Shown here: one piece after another, positions 26,528 through 35,520 of the stretch
Numbering within the stretch: position 1 is the stretch's first letter
How the letters are laid out: every line of letters begins with the position of its first letter
Origin: Candidatus Poribacteria bacterium
GTDB taxonomy: Bacteria > Poribacteria > WGA-4E > WGA-3G
Length of the DNA: 64,000 bases
Direction: 5' to 3'
NCBI GenBank assembly: GCA_022827225.1
Contig: JAJDTJ010000065.1
Coordinates: 1 to 64,000 of the forward strand
Made by a program: the position numbers and the translations under genes
Notes under the pieces: generated by a model
The model's input: the letters and a program-made list of their open reading frames with translations, nothing else
Database searches by the model: none
Told to the model about the DNA's origin: nothing

Positions 26528-27601
26528 CTATTCCATTTTGTATCCAGCGATGACACCCCAATCGTTGACCGTCCAACAGTGATTCTGATCCGTTGCGTGA
26601 ACACCCTTGAGTGTCGCACCACCGGGTATATTCGATATTGTCCATGCATTGCCGCCGTCTGTAGTATGCAGAACGGAATTGAAACCGCCGACCGCCCAAC
26701 CGACCATCGTATCAACAAAAATAATATCGTGAAGATCATCAAAGGATTCGGTTTTCTGCTGGTTCCAAGTCGCGCCGCCATCGTTCGTGTGCAGAATTAG
26801 ACCTTCTTGCCCACAAATCCAACCGGTGTTTTCATCAACGAAATGGATACCGAACAGGTTATTATCAAAGCCGGCGTTACGCTTCTCCCACGTTTCACCG
26901 CCGTCGCTGGTATGCATGAGTGTCCCGAACGAGCCGATAACCCACCCCGTTGTCGGTGAAACGAACCAGATATTCTCAAGGTTGTTTCGGGTCTCACCGA
27001 CGCGCGCGCGTTCTGAACTACCGACCCAAGTTTCGCCGCCATCAGTAGTTTTGAGAATCGTATTCTCCGATCCGGCGATGAAACCGGTCGTTTCGTTAAT
27101 CATCTGGATACCCATCAAATTGGCGCGCATGCCGCCGCGTCTTCCACCACGTCCAGGGGTATCACTTCTTGCCATTTTCCGTGCCCAGGTTTTACCGCCA
27201 TCTTCTGTCTTCAGGATAGTCCCTCTGCCGCCAGTGATATACCCAACGTTTTCATTGACGAAATAGATATTGTAAAGCGGGGCGGAACCGCCACCACCAA
27301 AACCGCCAGGAGGACCGCCACCGGGACGACCCCCTGGTCTCTGTTCTGCCCCCGGCGGACGCATATCAATTTCTTTTTTCTCCCACGTCTTGCCACCATC
27401 CGATGTCACCAGCATAAGCCCACCGTCTCCAACAACGAGACCGTTCTGATTATCCATGAAATAGACATCTTGCAGCATCCCGTCGATACCATCACCGCGG
27501 AGGATATCGTCTTCGCGGAGGACTGTCCAATCTGCATAAGCAACCGTCGAGAACGCGATTGCGATAAACATTACAAAAAGGGTGATAATTATTCTTGCCA
27601 T
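26528..27601 (-). CDS. Secreted Ycf48-like beta-propeller protein
   Basis: The 357-residue protein has a signal peptide (about 1-24, ending VAYA) and six Asp-box units of the type TSDGGKTWEKK, TEDGGKTWARK, TTDGGETWVGS, TSDGGETWEKR, TNDGGATWNQQ and TTDGGNAW, which form a seven-bladed propeller in the family. A Gly/Pro-rich insert (about 88-110) interrupts the first blade. Ycf48 itself helps assemble photosystem II, but homologs in heterotrophs have no fixed role. AAGGAG supports the ATG. Confidence 0.85.
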   Translation of the reverse strand: MARIIITLFVMFIAIAFSTVAYADWTVLREDDILRGDGIDGMLQDVYFMDNQNGLVVGDGGLMLVTSDGGKTWEKKEIDMRPPGAEQRPGGRPGGGPPGGFGGGGSAPLYNIYFVNENVGYITGGRGTILKTEDGGKTWARKMARSDTPGRGGRRGGMRANLMGIQMINETTGFIAGSENTILKTTDGGETWVGSSERARVGETRNNLENIWFVSPTTGWVIGSFGTLMHTSDGGETWEKRNAGFDNNLFGIHFVDENTGWICGQEGLILHTNDGGATWNQQKTESFDDLHDIIFVDTMVGWAVGGFNSVLHTTDGGNAWTISNIPGGATLKGVHATDQNHCWTVNDWGVIAGYKME

Positions 27602-27620
27602 GGGTAACTCCTTTTACATT

Positions 27621-27793
27621 AGCCTTCAGCCATCGGCTTTCAGCCTTCAGCAAAGAGGGTCTGACGAAATTAATCCTCTTACCAACTGCTGACTGTTATC
27701 CTTTTATCCGCTGACTGCTGATGGCTATTCCTGCTGATTGTCAACTGCTAACTGTTATCTTTCTGACCGCTGATTGCTGACAGCCGACTGCTA
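27621..27793. repeat. Degenerate tandem words CTGACTGCTGAT-type
   Basis: The 192-base gap between two minus-strand genes consists largely of variants of CTGACTGCTGAT, AACTGCTGACTGTTATC and CAGCCTTCAGC. The left arm (AGCCTTCAGCCATCGGC) and right arm (GCTGACAGCCGACTGCT) are imperfectly complementary. It is probably the same repeat class as at 17346 and 26435. Confidence 0.5.
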
Positions 27794-29980
27794 TTAACCT
27801 GACTGAAACGCGTCATAAATCTGCCGTGCTCTGTTTTCAACGTTCGTTAAGTAATTTTGACTTATTTCCTGCCTATAAAGTTCGGTTAAGTCGCCGCTCG
27901 CCTCACCGAACGCTTTAGCGAATTTCCGACATTCCGCTTTGTCGCTACCAGAGGCATACGCCTTCGTTTTCGCATCCGTACCAGATTTTCGGACTTCGAC
28001 GCACTTATCACGAAACTTGAGATAACTCCCATCACCGACAAATCGGACATCCTCAAGCGTTGTAAAATCGAGATCCGGTAGCGCGTCTGCCAGGATCGCG
28101 CGCGCCTGTTCCATATCTATCTCGCCGTCACGGAGCGCAATCGCGATGCCGAGGAAAAACAGGTCGTTTTTGTCGCGTTTCGCCTCGCCTTCACGTTTCG
28201 CTTCTCGAAGTTTCTCAGGATTCGGTTCAGATTCATTGTAATATGTAATGTCCTCCCGCACGTCACACGTTGCAGAAATCCGATTCTCTGTAAAAACGGT
28301 GGCGAGATAGTCAGAAAGCGATATATCTGCCTGTTTGCAGTGTGCCGCGAGCGCGGTGACAAGCACCATAGACTCACCAGCGGATTTCTCACGCATGGCG
28401 ATGGCAGTACGTCCACCTTGGCTCCGGATGAGTGCTTCGGGACCGGTAATCATTCCGCCGCTCTCCTCACCAGCGAAGATGAGCCGCGGCTGCACACCGA
28501 GTGAAATCGTCTCACCGTAAACATCTTGGACAACCACCGGCGCGTCCGGGGCATCGGCGAGCTGCCGTTCAATTTTCTTCATAATCGCCGCAATCTCTTT
28601 GAAGCCGACGGGGACGTTAATAACATCGACATCGTTCGCTGCGCCCCACTGATCCCAAGCGAGAGCGGAAGGCGTTGTCTTAATCATAAACCGCGGATGA
28701 TCTTTCCAAAGTCCAGCGGCTCTGAGCTGCTTCATGTGAAAATCCATCAACATCAGGAACGCTTGGTTCGGCGTATAAATTGTCAACAACCGGTCATCGT
28801 CAAGTGTTAGAAAATCGATGCCAAGGTCTTGTAACATTTCTGCCCGCGAGGCTGCCTCTATTTCACAAACGATGAGCCGATCACCATCTGGATCGGTTGC
28901 TTCAATGATAGTTCCAACGGGTTGCGCTTTGAGTTTCATCGCATAGTCTACCGAGCGGACGACATCAAGAATGCTAAAATCGCAGCCGAGATCGTAGAAT
29001 TCAGCCGCGCCGGTTTTCGGATTCCGATCAAGTTTTCCGATATTGTGATACAGCGGGTCAGCATCAACATGAAGCCAACGAACAGAGTTCGCAATCCCCA
29101 GTCGTTCAAAGATCGCACGCATCGGACGATACATACACCCGCCGACACAATCGACAACGATTGGCGGCTTCGCCTCGCGAATGAGATTGATATTGGCATC
29201 CGTAGCGACACCGCTCTTGAGATAACCGACATAGAGTTGTACGCCATCGTGGAGTTCATCAAGCCGTTCAAAATCGATGTGTGCGTCATTGGCTGTGCTG
29301 AACCGAATTGTGTATCCTTCCGTTTCAGCAGTTTTGAGAATCTCTCCAATCTTGTTGACGAACCGCATGGACTCTTCTGGCAGATATTGGCTCCCTTGGT
29401 TATTGAGGTCTTTGGTTGCGTTTTTGGTGCTCACAGAGTGGCTTGATGTAACATGTTCACCACCGTCTAAATCAAGCATGAAAATTAGAAACGATGCCAT
29501 CCAGATCGGTAGTGTGCCAAACGCTTTCGGGACGTACGTACGAATCCCGTGCGCAGCTTGGATCCGAGCGATATATTCAACATATTTCTGTGAGTTGTAA
29601 CGCACCTCACATCCTGCGAGCTTTTCGACCAATCCTCCGTCCGCGGTTTCTTTAGCGACAAGACTTTTTCCGAGCGTTGCTAAGATAATCCCGATCTGGT
29701 TAATCGGAAACCGGGTGTCCCACGGGTATAAGATATTCTGTGGACCGCGGATGCCAGCCGTCGAGACCTGCGCCTCTTTCGCATAGTTCCGAAACCATTC
29801 CCAGAGGTTCAAATGCTCAATCAGTTCTTTATCAAGATGGAATGTGAATGCCGCTGACTCGTCTTGTGGAAAAAGGGGTGCCTTAATAGAATCGGGTGTA
29901 TTCTGCTCAACAACTGCAAAGAGTTGCTGCTCGGTGCGGTCCCGTCTATGGCGGTAGCTTTCGTCAACTGTGATAATCAT
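27794..29980 (-). CDS. Phosphohexomutase (PGM/PMM superfamily), atypical and long
   Basis: The 728-residue protein (ATG 29980, five bases after GGAGG; a TTG one codon earlier is unlikely) shows all four superfamily sites. They are a phosphoserine loop, the metal loop DPDGDR (about 364-369), the sugar loop GEESGG (505-510) and the phosphate-binding RKSGTDAKTKAY near the C-terminus. The phosphoserine loop is TSSHSVSTKN (about 179-188, numbered from the TTG) instead of the usual T(A/S)SHNP. The protein is some 150-270 residues longer than standard members. It probably interconverts hexose-1- and 6-phosphates, but the changed loop may alter specificity. Confidence 0.85.
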   Translation of the reverse strand: MIITVDESYRHRRDRTEQQLFAVVEQNTPDSIKAPLFPQDESAAFTFHLDKELIEHLNLWEWFRNYAKEAQVSTAGIRGPQNILYPWDTRFPINQIGIILATLGKSLVAKETADGGLVEKLAGCEVRYNSQKYVEYIARIQAAHGIRTYVPKAFGTLPIWMASFLIFMLDLDGGEHVTSSHSVSTKNATKDLNNQGSQYLPEESMRFVNKIGEILKTAETEGYTIRFSTANDAHIDFERLDELHDGVQLYVGYLKSGVATDANINLIREAKPPIVVDCVGGCMYRPMRAIFERLGIANSVRWLHVDADPLYHNIGKLDRNPKTGAAEFYDLGCDFSILDVVRSVDYAMKLKAQPVGTIIEATDPDGDRLIVCEIEAASRAEMLQDLGIDFLTLDDDRLLTIYTPNQAFLMLMDFHMKQLRAAGLWKDHPRFMIKTTPSALAWDQWGAANDVDVINVPVGFKEIAAIMKKIERQLADAPDAPVVVQDVYGETISLGVQPRLIFAGEESGGMITGPEALIRSQGGRTAIAMREKSAGESMVLVTALAAHCKQADISLSDYLATVFTENRISATCDVREDITYYNESEPNPEKLREAKREGEAKRDKNDLFFLGIAIALRDGEIDMEQARAILADALPDLDFTTLEDVRFVGDGSYLKFRDKCVEVRKSGTDAKTKAYASGSDKAECRKFAKAFGEASGDLTELYRQEISQNYLTNVENRARQIYDAFQSG

Positions 29981-30093
29981 CAACGCCTCCTGAAAGATAG
30001 GAATTTGATAGACATATTATCACATTTCTATATTTTTTTCAAATCCGAATTTGGTGTTACAAACCTCTCCAACAAGAGAAAGGAGACACCGTA

Positions 30094-31530
30094 TTATCGT
30101 TCTCTTCCTGAAATGAGTAGATCAAACGAATTGCTCTGCCATCCGCCGTCCATGACGATGTTGTCCTTCGTTTCACGCAAGCGATCAACCATGCGTGCTT
30201 TCATCCGGCGAAGCACATGCTTGTAACCGAGCTGGTTTGCTACGTTGTGGAGTTCGTGCGGGTCGCTCTTCATGTCGTAGAGTTCGTCCTCGCTGTACGG
30301 ATTGTAGACGTATTTCCACGAATCCGTCCGCACCATTCTGACAGAAGCGAGTGTTGGTTCATACCCGTGAAATTCGGCGAACACGTCATCAGGCCAATCC
30401 GCTACAGTTTCACCGCGCAAGAGCGGCACAATGGATCTACCGTCGAGGTTATCCGGTGCTACTGCCCCACCGAGTTCTAAAAATGTGGGCATGAGATCTA
30501 CAAGGTTCACAAATTCAGCACACGTCGTTCCTTGTGGTGTTGCGCCGGGCCAACGGATCACGAGCGGAATGTGGTGCGTCTCCTCGTACATGTGAAAACC
30601 CTTATTGAAAAGCCGATGGCTGCCGAGCATATCGCCGTGGTCGGTTGAAAAGATGACAACCGTATTCTCCGCCATACCGTTCGCTTCAAGACAGTCGAGA
30701 ATTCGTCGCACTTGGTCGTCAATGAAGGTGCAGAACCCCCAATACGCAGCGATGACCTTCTGCCAATCGGGCCACGTGAGATGGCTGGCGTTCCATCGGA
30801 GCATCTCTTTCTGTTGGATGAGCGGTTTGTTGATGAACTGTTCATCGAAGTTGCCCCAGCGTTCAACGGTGTCCGGATCGTACATCGTATCGTAAGGTGC
30901 TGGAACGGCATACGGGAAATGCGGTCCGAAGAAATTCGCCGCAATCATGAACGGTTGCTCGGAATCCGAATAGCCGTTGATCAATTCTATCGTTTTATCA
31001 GCGGTCCACGCCTCCATCGTGCGTTCGACGGGGAGCGGAAGCCTGCCATAGAAAGGTGCATCGCCGCCCCATTCAAAGGGTTGGACAGCATCCCTATCAA
31101 TTCGGAAGTCAATTCCGTCATCACGGAGCCACTGATGCCACTCGTTATACGGGTGCCATTTGTCATAGCCCCAGAACTCCGTGTCACCCTGCTTGGCGAG
31201 ATGCCACTTACCGATGCAACTGACCCGATAGCCTGCTGCGCTCATGAGTTTGGGATAGGCGGGTTTGTCGAGAATCTGGTTTGCGAACACGCCGTTGAAG
31301 TTCCCCATGTTTGACAGCTGCCCGTGGTTATGTGGATAGAGTCCGGTGAGCAGAGAGCCGCGCGCCGGTGAACAGAGCGCGATCGGCGTATAGGCATTCG
31401 TGAACCGCATACCGGTTGCTGCAACTTCGTCAACGGCAGGCGTTCTGCAGACCGGAGCACCGTTGCAACCGAGTGAATCGTAACGTTGTTGATCAGTCAA
31501 AAGAAAGAGAATATTGGGTTGTTGTGCCAT
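30094..31530 (-). CDS. Sulfatase (formylglycine-dependent type I)
   Basis: A 478-residue arylsulfatase-family enzyme removing sulfate esters, likely from polysaccharides or host glycans. The start has metal-binding PNILFLLTDQQRYDSLG. The active-site motif is C53-S-P-A-R57 in CSPARGSLLTGLYPHNHG, where Cys is converted to formylglycine by a separate enzyme not encoded here. A second metal site is FSTDHGDMLGSH. No signal peptide is evident. It is the last gene of a minus-strand operon starting with DUF123. Confidence 0.93.
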   Translation of the reverse strand: MAQQPNILFLLTDQQRYDSLGCNGAPVCRTPAVDEVAATGMRFTNAYTPIALCSPARGSLLTGLYPHNHGQLSNMGNFNGVFANQILDKPAYPKLMSAAGYRVSCIGKWHLAKQGDTEFWGYDKWHPYNEWHQWLRDDGIDFRIDRDAVQPFEWGGDAPFYGRLPLPVERTMEAWTADKTIELINGYSDSEQPFMIAANFFGPHFPYAVPAPYDTMYDPDTVERWGNFDEQFINKPLIQQKEMLRWNASHLTWPDWQKVIAAYWGFCTFIDDQVRRILDCLEANGMAENTVVIFSTDHGDMLGSHRLFNKGFHMYEETHHIPLVIRWPGATPQGTTCAEFVNLVDLMPTFLELGGAVAPDNLDGRSIVPLLRGETVADWPDDVFAEFHGYEPTLASVRMVRTDSWKYVYNPYSEDELYDMKSDPHELHNVANQLGYKHVLRRMKARMVDRLRETKDNIVMDGGWQSNSFDLLISGRER

Positions 31531-31554
31531 TTTTTAATTATTCCTTGTGTAGCG

Positions 31555-32040
31555 TTAAAAAGGTTCGGAGACGATAGCGATATTCTTTGGTCCCTTGAAG
31601 TCAAGTTCAATTCGTTCAAATCGGATTGAATGTTTCCGGTAGAAGTCTTCAATCGCCTCCAATAATGCGTATTGCCCGCGCCGCTGCGCGTCCCAGAAGT
31701 TGCAGCACGGGACTATCACAGCAGGGCGAACAAGAGCTGCCTCGCCCAATTGACGCAACGCACCATCCGGATGGAGCCCAACTAACAGATCGTAATAATC
31801 CGCCATCTCCGGTTCAAACTGCTCCGGTCGGTGCTCTATCCCTTTAAGCACCGTGCGGCGCGGGTCAATGAGTTCACAGGCGAAATTCTTCTTTTTCGTA
31901 AGCAGACGCGTCAGTATCCCTTTTCCACCCGCGACATCAGCGATACTGTGGATCGTCCTGCCGTATTGTGAAGCGATGAAATCTGCGACAACTTCAAATC
32001 GTTGCGGATCACCGTGTACCAGGTGTTGCCTTCTGCTCAT
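31555..32040 (-). CDS. SAM methyltransferase-like protein
   Basis: The 161-residue protein carries a motif I-like glycine loop, IADVAGGKGILTRLL, then ELIDPRR and a hydrophobic VRPAVIVPCCNFWD segment, consistent with a small class I methyltransferase fold. It lacks a recognisable target-recognition domain. Its ATG overlaps the stop of the aminopeptidase gene (ATGA), so the two are translationally coupled. Confidence 0.65.
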   Translation of the reverse strand: MSRRQHLVHGDPQRFEVVADFIASQYGRTIHSIADVAGGKGILTRLLTKKKNFACELIDPRRTVLKGIEHRPEQFEPEMADYYDLLVGLHPDGALRQLGEAALVRPAVIVPCCNFWDAQRRGQYALLEAIEDFYRKHSIRFERIELDFKGPKNIAIVSEPF

Positions 32041-33155
32041 TTTAGATGCTCCGGGTTCAACCCTTCCAGTGCTGAGTGGACGAACCGACCATCCTTCCGA
32101 ACGATGGTGCCGTCAAAGAACATCTCACCGCCGCCGTGTTCCGGTGTCTGGATCATCACCATGTCCCAATGGACAGCGGACCGATTTCCGTTATCTGCTT
32201 CTTCATAAGCCTGACCGGGGGTGAAATGAAACGAGCCTGCGATCTTCTCATCGAACAGGATATCCAACATCGGATTTGTGATGTACGGGTTAAACGCAAT
32301 AGCAAACTCGCCGATATAGCGTGCCCCTTCGTCGGTATCAAGGATGGCGTTGAGTCTTTCAGTATTATTCGCCGATGCCTCAACGACTTTACCGTCTTCA
32401 AATCGGAGTCGGATGTCCGTAAAAGTGGTGCCTTGATAGATTGTCGGTGTATTGAAATGGATCGTGCCGTTGACAGAATCCCGTACCGGTGAGGTGAAGC
32501 ATTCGCCATCAGGGATGTTATATTCACCGGCACACGGAATTACGGGGATGTCCTTGATGCTGAACCGTAAATCGGTATCTTCACCGACGATACGGACTTC
32601 ATCGGTTTCCTCCATCATGGATTTCAGCGGGACCATCGCCTGTTCCATTCGGCTGTAGTCGAGCGTGCAAACGTCGAAATAATAATCCTCGAACGCCTCT
32701 GTGCTCATCTTCGCCTGCTGCGCCATCGCCGGATGGGGCCACCGTAGGACAACCCATTTTGTCTGTGGCACGCGGATATCGTTAAGCGGTCGCGACCAAT
32801 GCTTTTGATAACGCTGGAGCGCCTCTGACGGAACATCGGACATCTCTGTAATGTTATGGTTACCGCGTATCCCAATATACGCCTGTACCTTTTTCATGCG
32901 ATATATTTCGTATTCGCCAATCAGTTGTATACCGGCATCGTCGCCACCGAGAATAATTTCGCGTTGGATACGATTCTGCTTGAGTTCAACGAGTGGGATG
33001 CCACCCGCCTTCCGCACTGCACGGATGAGCGCAATGACCATCTCCTGTGGGATATCAATGCCTTCAATGAGCACAAATTCACCAGGTTGGATTTTCGTGG
33101 AATGGGTTGTGAGAACGTTTGCAAGTTTATCAAGTCGTGGGTCGTGCCTAGCCAC
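32037..33155 (-). CDS. M29-family (thermophilic-type) aminopeptidase
   Basis: A predicted metal-dependent aminopeptidase of about 372 aa. Family metal sites are visible: Glu in IPDGECFTSP, Glu in YIGEFAIAFNP, His in AGSFHFTPGQAY, and His/Asp in VHWDMVMI. I start at GTG 33155 (MARHDPRLDKLANVL), which aligns with the usual M29 start and lies one base after the DUF123 stop. The open frame extends further upstream, into that gene, but the extension has no family similarity. Confidence 0.85.
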   Translation of the reverse strand: MARHDPRLDKLANVLTTHSTKIQPGEFVLIEGIDIPQEMVIALIRAVRKAGGIPLVELKQNRIQREIILGGDDAGIQLIGEYEIYRMKKVQAYIGIRGNHNITEMSDVPSEALQRYQKHWSRPLNDIRVPQTKWVVLRWPHPAMAQQAKMSTEAFEDYYFDVCTLDYSRMEQAMVPLKSMMEETDEVRIVGEDTDLRFSIKDIPVIPCAGEYNIPDGECFTSPVRDSVNGTIHFNTPTIYQGTTFTDIRLRFEDGKVVEASANNTERLNAILDTDEGARYIGEFAIAFNPYITNPMLDILFDEKIAGSFHFTPGQAYEEADNGNRSAVHWDMVMIQTPEHGGGEMFFDGTIVRKDGRFVHSALEGLNPEHLK

Positions 33156-33156
33156 C

Positions 33157-33747
33157 TCAGTTAATAATGTTTGCTTGATTAGAGAAATTTTCCTGTATAT
33201 TAGCAGCGAGGGATGCCCACCACATCCTATCCTCCCGAACGCGTAGTATGTGTGTGTTACCAGGGACATCATTTGCACCTAAACCGGGTTCGATAATATT
33301 TGTCCGTGGATCGCCTTCAAGCCATTTAGCGATTCCATTCTCTAAGCGTTCAGGGGAACGGATAGCAAAGATATTTACAATCTCCGCCGCTTGAAGATCC
33401 AAGAGAAAATCGACGTTCCAATGCAAAGTTTTTCCCTGTCTCGGCAATAGGTTTCCGCTTCCCAAGCCGCACTCGGCGAATTGGTGTATCATTTTTTCTC
33501 GGATAATGTGTGGCGGTTTATCTTCACTTCGCGTTGCATGCCGGACGAGTCGTCGTGCCAGCGAAGTTGCACCTTTTTCCGAAAGTGCGGAGCCGACATA
33601 GGTATAGTCGCCAGCAGGTAGTGCGATCAGTTTACCTTTTTTAAATCGCCCGAATTGCAGTGTAGTGTTTTCTTTAAGGCGAATCCGTAAGATGTATGTG
33701 CCAGCCTGCGAATCAGCACCAATGATATGGATGTTCGGAATTTCCAT
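33157..33747 (-). CDS. DUF123 (GIY-YIG-like) domain protein
   Basis: The 196-residue protein matches DUF123: AGTYILRIRLKENT, FGRFKKGKLIALPAGDYTYV, LARRLVRHA and LHWNVDFLL. The family is related to GIY-YIG nucleases but often lacks the full catalytic set; its role is unknown. ATG 33747 (MEIPNIHIIG) is only about 20 bases from the end hairpin of the TnpB element. The element has therefore replaced the native upstream region, and the longer open frame beyond it is element sequence. First gene of a four-gene operon. Confidence 0.75.
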   Translation of the reverse strand: MEIPNIHIIGADSQAGTYILRIRLKENTTLQFGRFKKGKLIALPAGDYTYVGSALSEKGATSLARRLVRHATRSEDKPPHIIREKMIHQFAECGLGSGNLLPRQGKTLHWNVDFLLDLQAAEIVNIFAIRSPERLENGIAKWLEGDPRTNIIEPGLGANDVPGNTHILRVREDRMWWASLAANIQENFSNQANIIN

Positions 33748-33767
33748 CAACCCAACCCGTGATAGCA

Positions 33768-33980
33768 CCCACAACCTAAAGGTTGGGGCTTCGGTTTCAT
33801 AGCGTGTGCGGTTTTCCCGAAGGTCAACCGTCTTATTTCCGCTCCACCAGCGGGCATTTCCCCTATATCCCACATGGGACGGATATACGGCATATCGTCA
33901 GGTAACGGCTATCCCTGCCCGCAATATGTTGATCGCAGCGTTGATGTCTCGGTCGTGGTCAGAGCCACATTCAGGGCATG
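33768..33980 (-). ncRNA. Probable omega RNA (TnpB guide RNA scaffold)
   Basis: In characterised TnpB elements the guide RNA scaffold spans the 3' end of tnpB and the right end, with the guide drawn from flanking DNA. Here the minus strand after the tnpB stop holds CCGTCCCATGTGGGATA, GGGGAAATGCCCGC and GACGG, which can pair back to CCGTC, then the end hairpin. Boundaries are approximate. The predicted guide would come from the sequence directly beyond the element, in the leader of the DUF123 gene. Confidence 0.5.
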
Positions 33981-35010
33981 TCCACTGCCTATCTTTCAAT
34001 GTTAGGTTTTCGTTATGAAAACCGCAAGTACTACAAGGTTTTGTTGTAGCAGTCCATTGATTAATCTCTTTGAAAAGACGCTTATGTTTACTGCACTTAT
34101 ACCTCAATATCTCAACAAACTGGTAGAAGGCAAGGTCAGAGACTTTGCGTCCCCACAAGCGTTTCATACCGTCAAGGTTCAACGTTTCAAGGACAATCGT
34201 ATCAAACTTCTTACAAAGTTTAGAGGCAAGTTGCCAGTGAAAGTCTTTGCGTTGGTCAGAAACTTCACGGTAAAGACGGGCGATTTGTCGAACACAACGC
34301 CACCAGCCGTTAGAACCTTTCTGTTTGCCACTCAATGCTTTGTTGAGACTACGAAGTTTGTTCAAATTTTGCTTCAAAGGTTGAGGGTGTTGTATCTTCT
34401 CACCCGTGCTAAGTGTCAAATATGCGTCTTTCATGCCGAAGTCTGCCCCAACGCTCTTACCTGTCGCTGGCAGCGGTCTAAAATCTGTGTAGGTTGTAGT
34501 TAGGCAAAGCCAATAGCCACCGCAACTATCGCGTTTGATTGTGATTCTGGCAATCGTCCCGTGCCACTGGCGATGCTTATGAAATGTGTAAGCCACGCGA
34601 TCATATCGCCATTTACCTTTTTCCCATTTACGAAATGTTATTGTGATACGATTGTTTTTCAGAGACCAACCCGCACTACCGGGGTATGTTATAGACTTGA
34701 ACTTGTGTCTGGGTTTCCTTTTCGGTTTCCCACCAAGTTTTTTGAAAAAACGCACATACGCATTATCAATGCGTATGAGTTCTTCTTGAATCGCTTGGCT
34801 TGGCAAGGCGTTCCAATGCGGGTGTGTCGTCTGTTTCAAATCGGTCAAATGTGCGGACATGGCATGGTAGTCCGCATATGGCAGTCCCTCTCTATATCTT
34901 TGGTCTTGCCATTTGTGGAAGTAGTCATGCACCTGCCACATATCGTCAAGCAGATTGCCAATGCGGATTGTATTAGATTGTTTTCCCAACGGATATTTAT
35001 AGGTTTTCAT
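33898..35010 (-). CDS. tnpB: TnpB RNA-guided nuclease
   Basis: The 370-residue protein has an intact RuvC triad: Asp190 (VGADFGMKD), Glu275 (IVLETLNL) and Asp355 (DHDRDINAAINI). The zinc ribbon CSTCG...CPECG (326-349) lies between the last two. The N-terminal wedge region contains YHAMSAHLTDLKQTTHPHWN. It is near the usual length of about 370-410, so activity is plausible. The ATG at 35010 follows a large structured leader with no purine-rich ribosome site. Confidence 0.93.
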   Translation of the reverse strand: MKTYKYPLGKQSNTIRIGNLLDDMWQVHDYFHKWQDQRYREGLPYADYHAMSAHLTDLKQTTHPHWNALPSQAIQEELIRIDNAYVRFFKKLGGKPKRKPRHKFKSITYPGSAGWSLKNNRITITFRKWEKGKWRYDRVAYTFHKHRQWHGTIARITIKRDSCGGYWLCLTTTYTDFRPLPATGKSVGADFGMKDAYLTLSTGEKIQHPQPLKQNLNKLRSLNKALSGKQKGSNGWWRCVRQIARLYREVSDQRKDFHWQLASKLCKKFDTIVLETLNLDGMKRLWGRKVSDLAFYQFVEILRYKCSKHKRLFKEINQWTATTKPCSTCGFHNENLTLKDRQWTCPECGSDHDRDINAAINILRAGIAVT

Positions 35011-35104
35011 GGTATATCAAGCATCAAGTCTTTAACCCCGGTTAAGTGGGTAGGCAGACACACAATCAAGCGATTGTGCTTAACCTGTCTGCCAACTTGA
35101 TACC
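35011..35104 (-). promoter_or_regulatory. Pseudoknot-capable structure directly before tnpB
   Basis: Pairings: GGTATATCAAG (35011-35021) with CTTGATACC (35096-35104); GGCAGACACACAATC (35053-35067) with GATTGTG (35072-35078) and TGTCTGCC (35086-35093), leaving CTTAACC (35079-35085) bulged; and GGTTAAG (35040-35046) with that bulge. TTAACC/GGTTAA (35032-35045) is an alternative local hairpin. The structure ends at the tnpB start codon, so it could gate translation or act as single-stranded DNA. Confidence 0.6.
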
Positions 35105-35216
35105 TTAATTATACCACATTTTTTAGATAAAATCAAATTTATTTTCACTTTTAAACCCAATGCCCGCCTACATCCCACTACCTAAAGGTAGGGGTTTTGG
35201 CGGGAAGATTGATAAA

Positions 35217-35285
35217 CTATATTTTTTTCAATTCCGGGACATGTTCGTCTTCATATTTTTCTATCAATACACCGATGACTTCCAT
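35217..35285 (-). pseudogene. HigA-like antitoxin remnant beside the TnpB element
   Basis: A 22-residue frame (MEVIGVLIEKYEDEHVPELK...) matches the helix found near the end of the N-terminal part of HigA-type antitoxins (LIExYExEHxP). A second fragment, MEDILNQLLD from 35313, is in another frame, so the gene is frameshifted. It stops 12 bases from the element end, suggesting insertion disrupted it. Assignment rests on a short motif. Confidence 0.4.
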
Positions 35286-35520
35286 CAAGGAGTTGGTTTA
35301 AGATATCTTCCATATTCAGATTATACCGCTATTTGTTGATGAATGTCAACTTTTTTAGAATTTGTGTGTTGAAACAAAAGCGAGAATCTATTAGAATAGA
35401 ATTCGGGCAGGAGAGGATATCTGTGAATAACAGTTAACTATCAGCAAAACGCGTAAGTCCAACTATCAGGCAGGTTGGATAAACTACCTACCTCAACGAA
35501 CCACAAGGAACATTAAAAGA
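35286..35520. other. Gap with a GCGTAAGTCC mobile-element end
   Basis: No gene is supported apart from the antitoxin fragment. GCGTAAGTCC (35451-35460) resembles the MITE ends at 25173, 40407 and 55161-55284, and is followed by weak CCAAC/GTTGG arms (35459-35478). The membrane-protein start is 60 bases beyond. Confidence 0.4.

Larger units (their letters stand above)
33765..35205 (-). mobile_element. IS200/IS605-group TnpB element (IS1341-like, no tnpA)
   Basis: Both ends carry the same subterminal hairpin. The downstream end is at 33768-33788 (CCCACAACCT/AGGTTGGGG) and the upstream end at 35174-35194 (CCCACTACCT/AGGTAGGGG), the latter inside an outer stem CCCGCC/GGCGGG (35163-35204). tnpB lies between them on the minus strand and no Y1 transposase gene is present, so movement needs TnpA in trans. 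Exact cleavage sites are not determinable. Confidence 0.8.

Noticed and set aside
33748..33873. N-terminal extension of the DUF123 gene through the TnpB element end
   Set aside because: The extra residues translate the element end and omega RNA region; family similarity starts after MEIPNIH.
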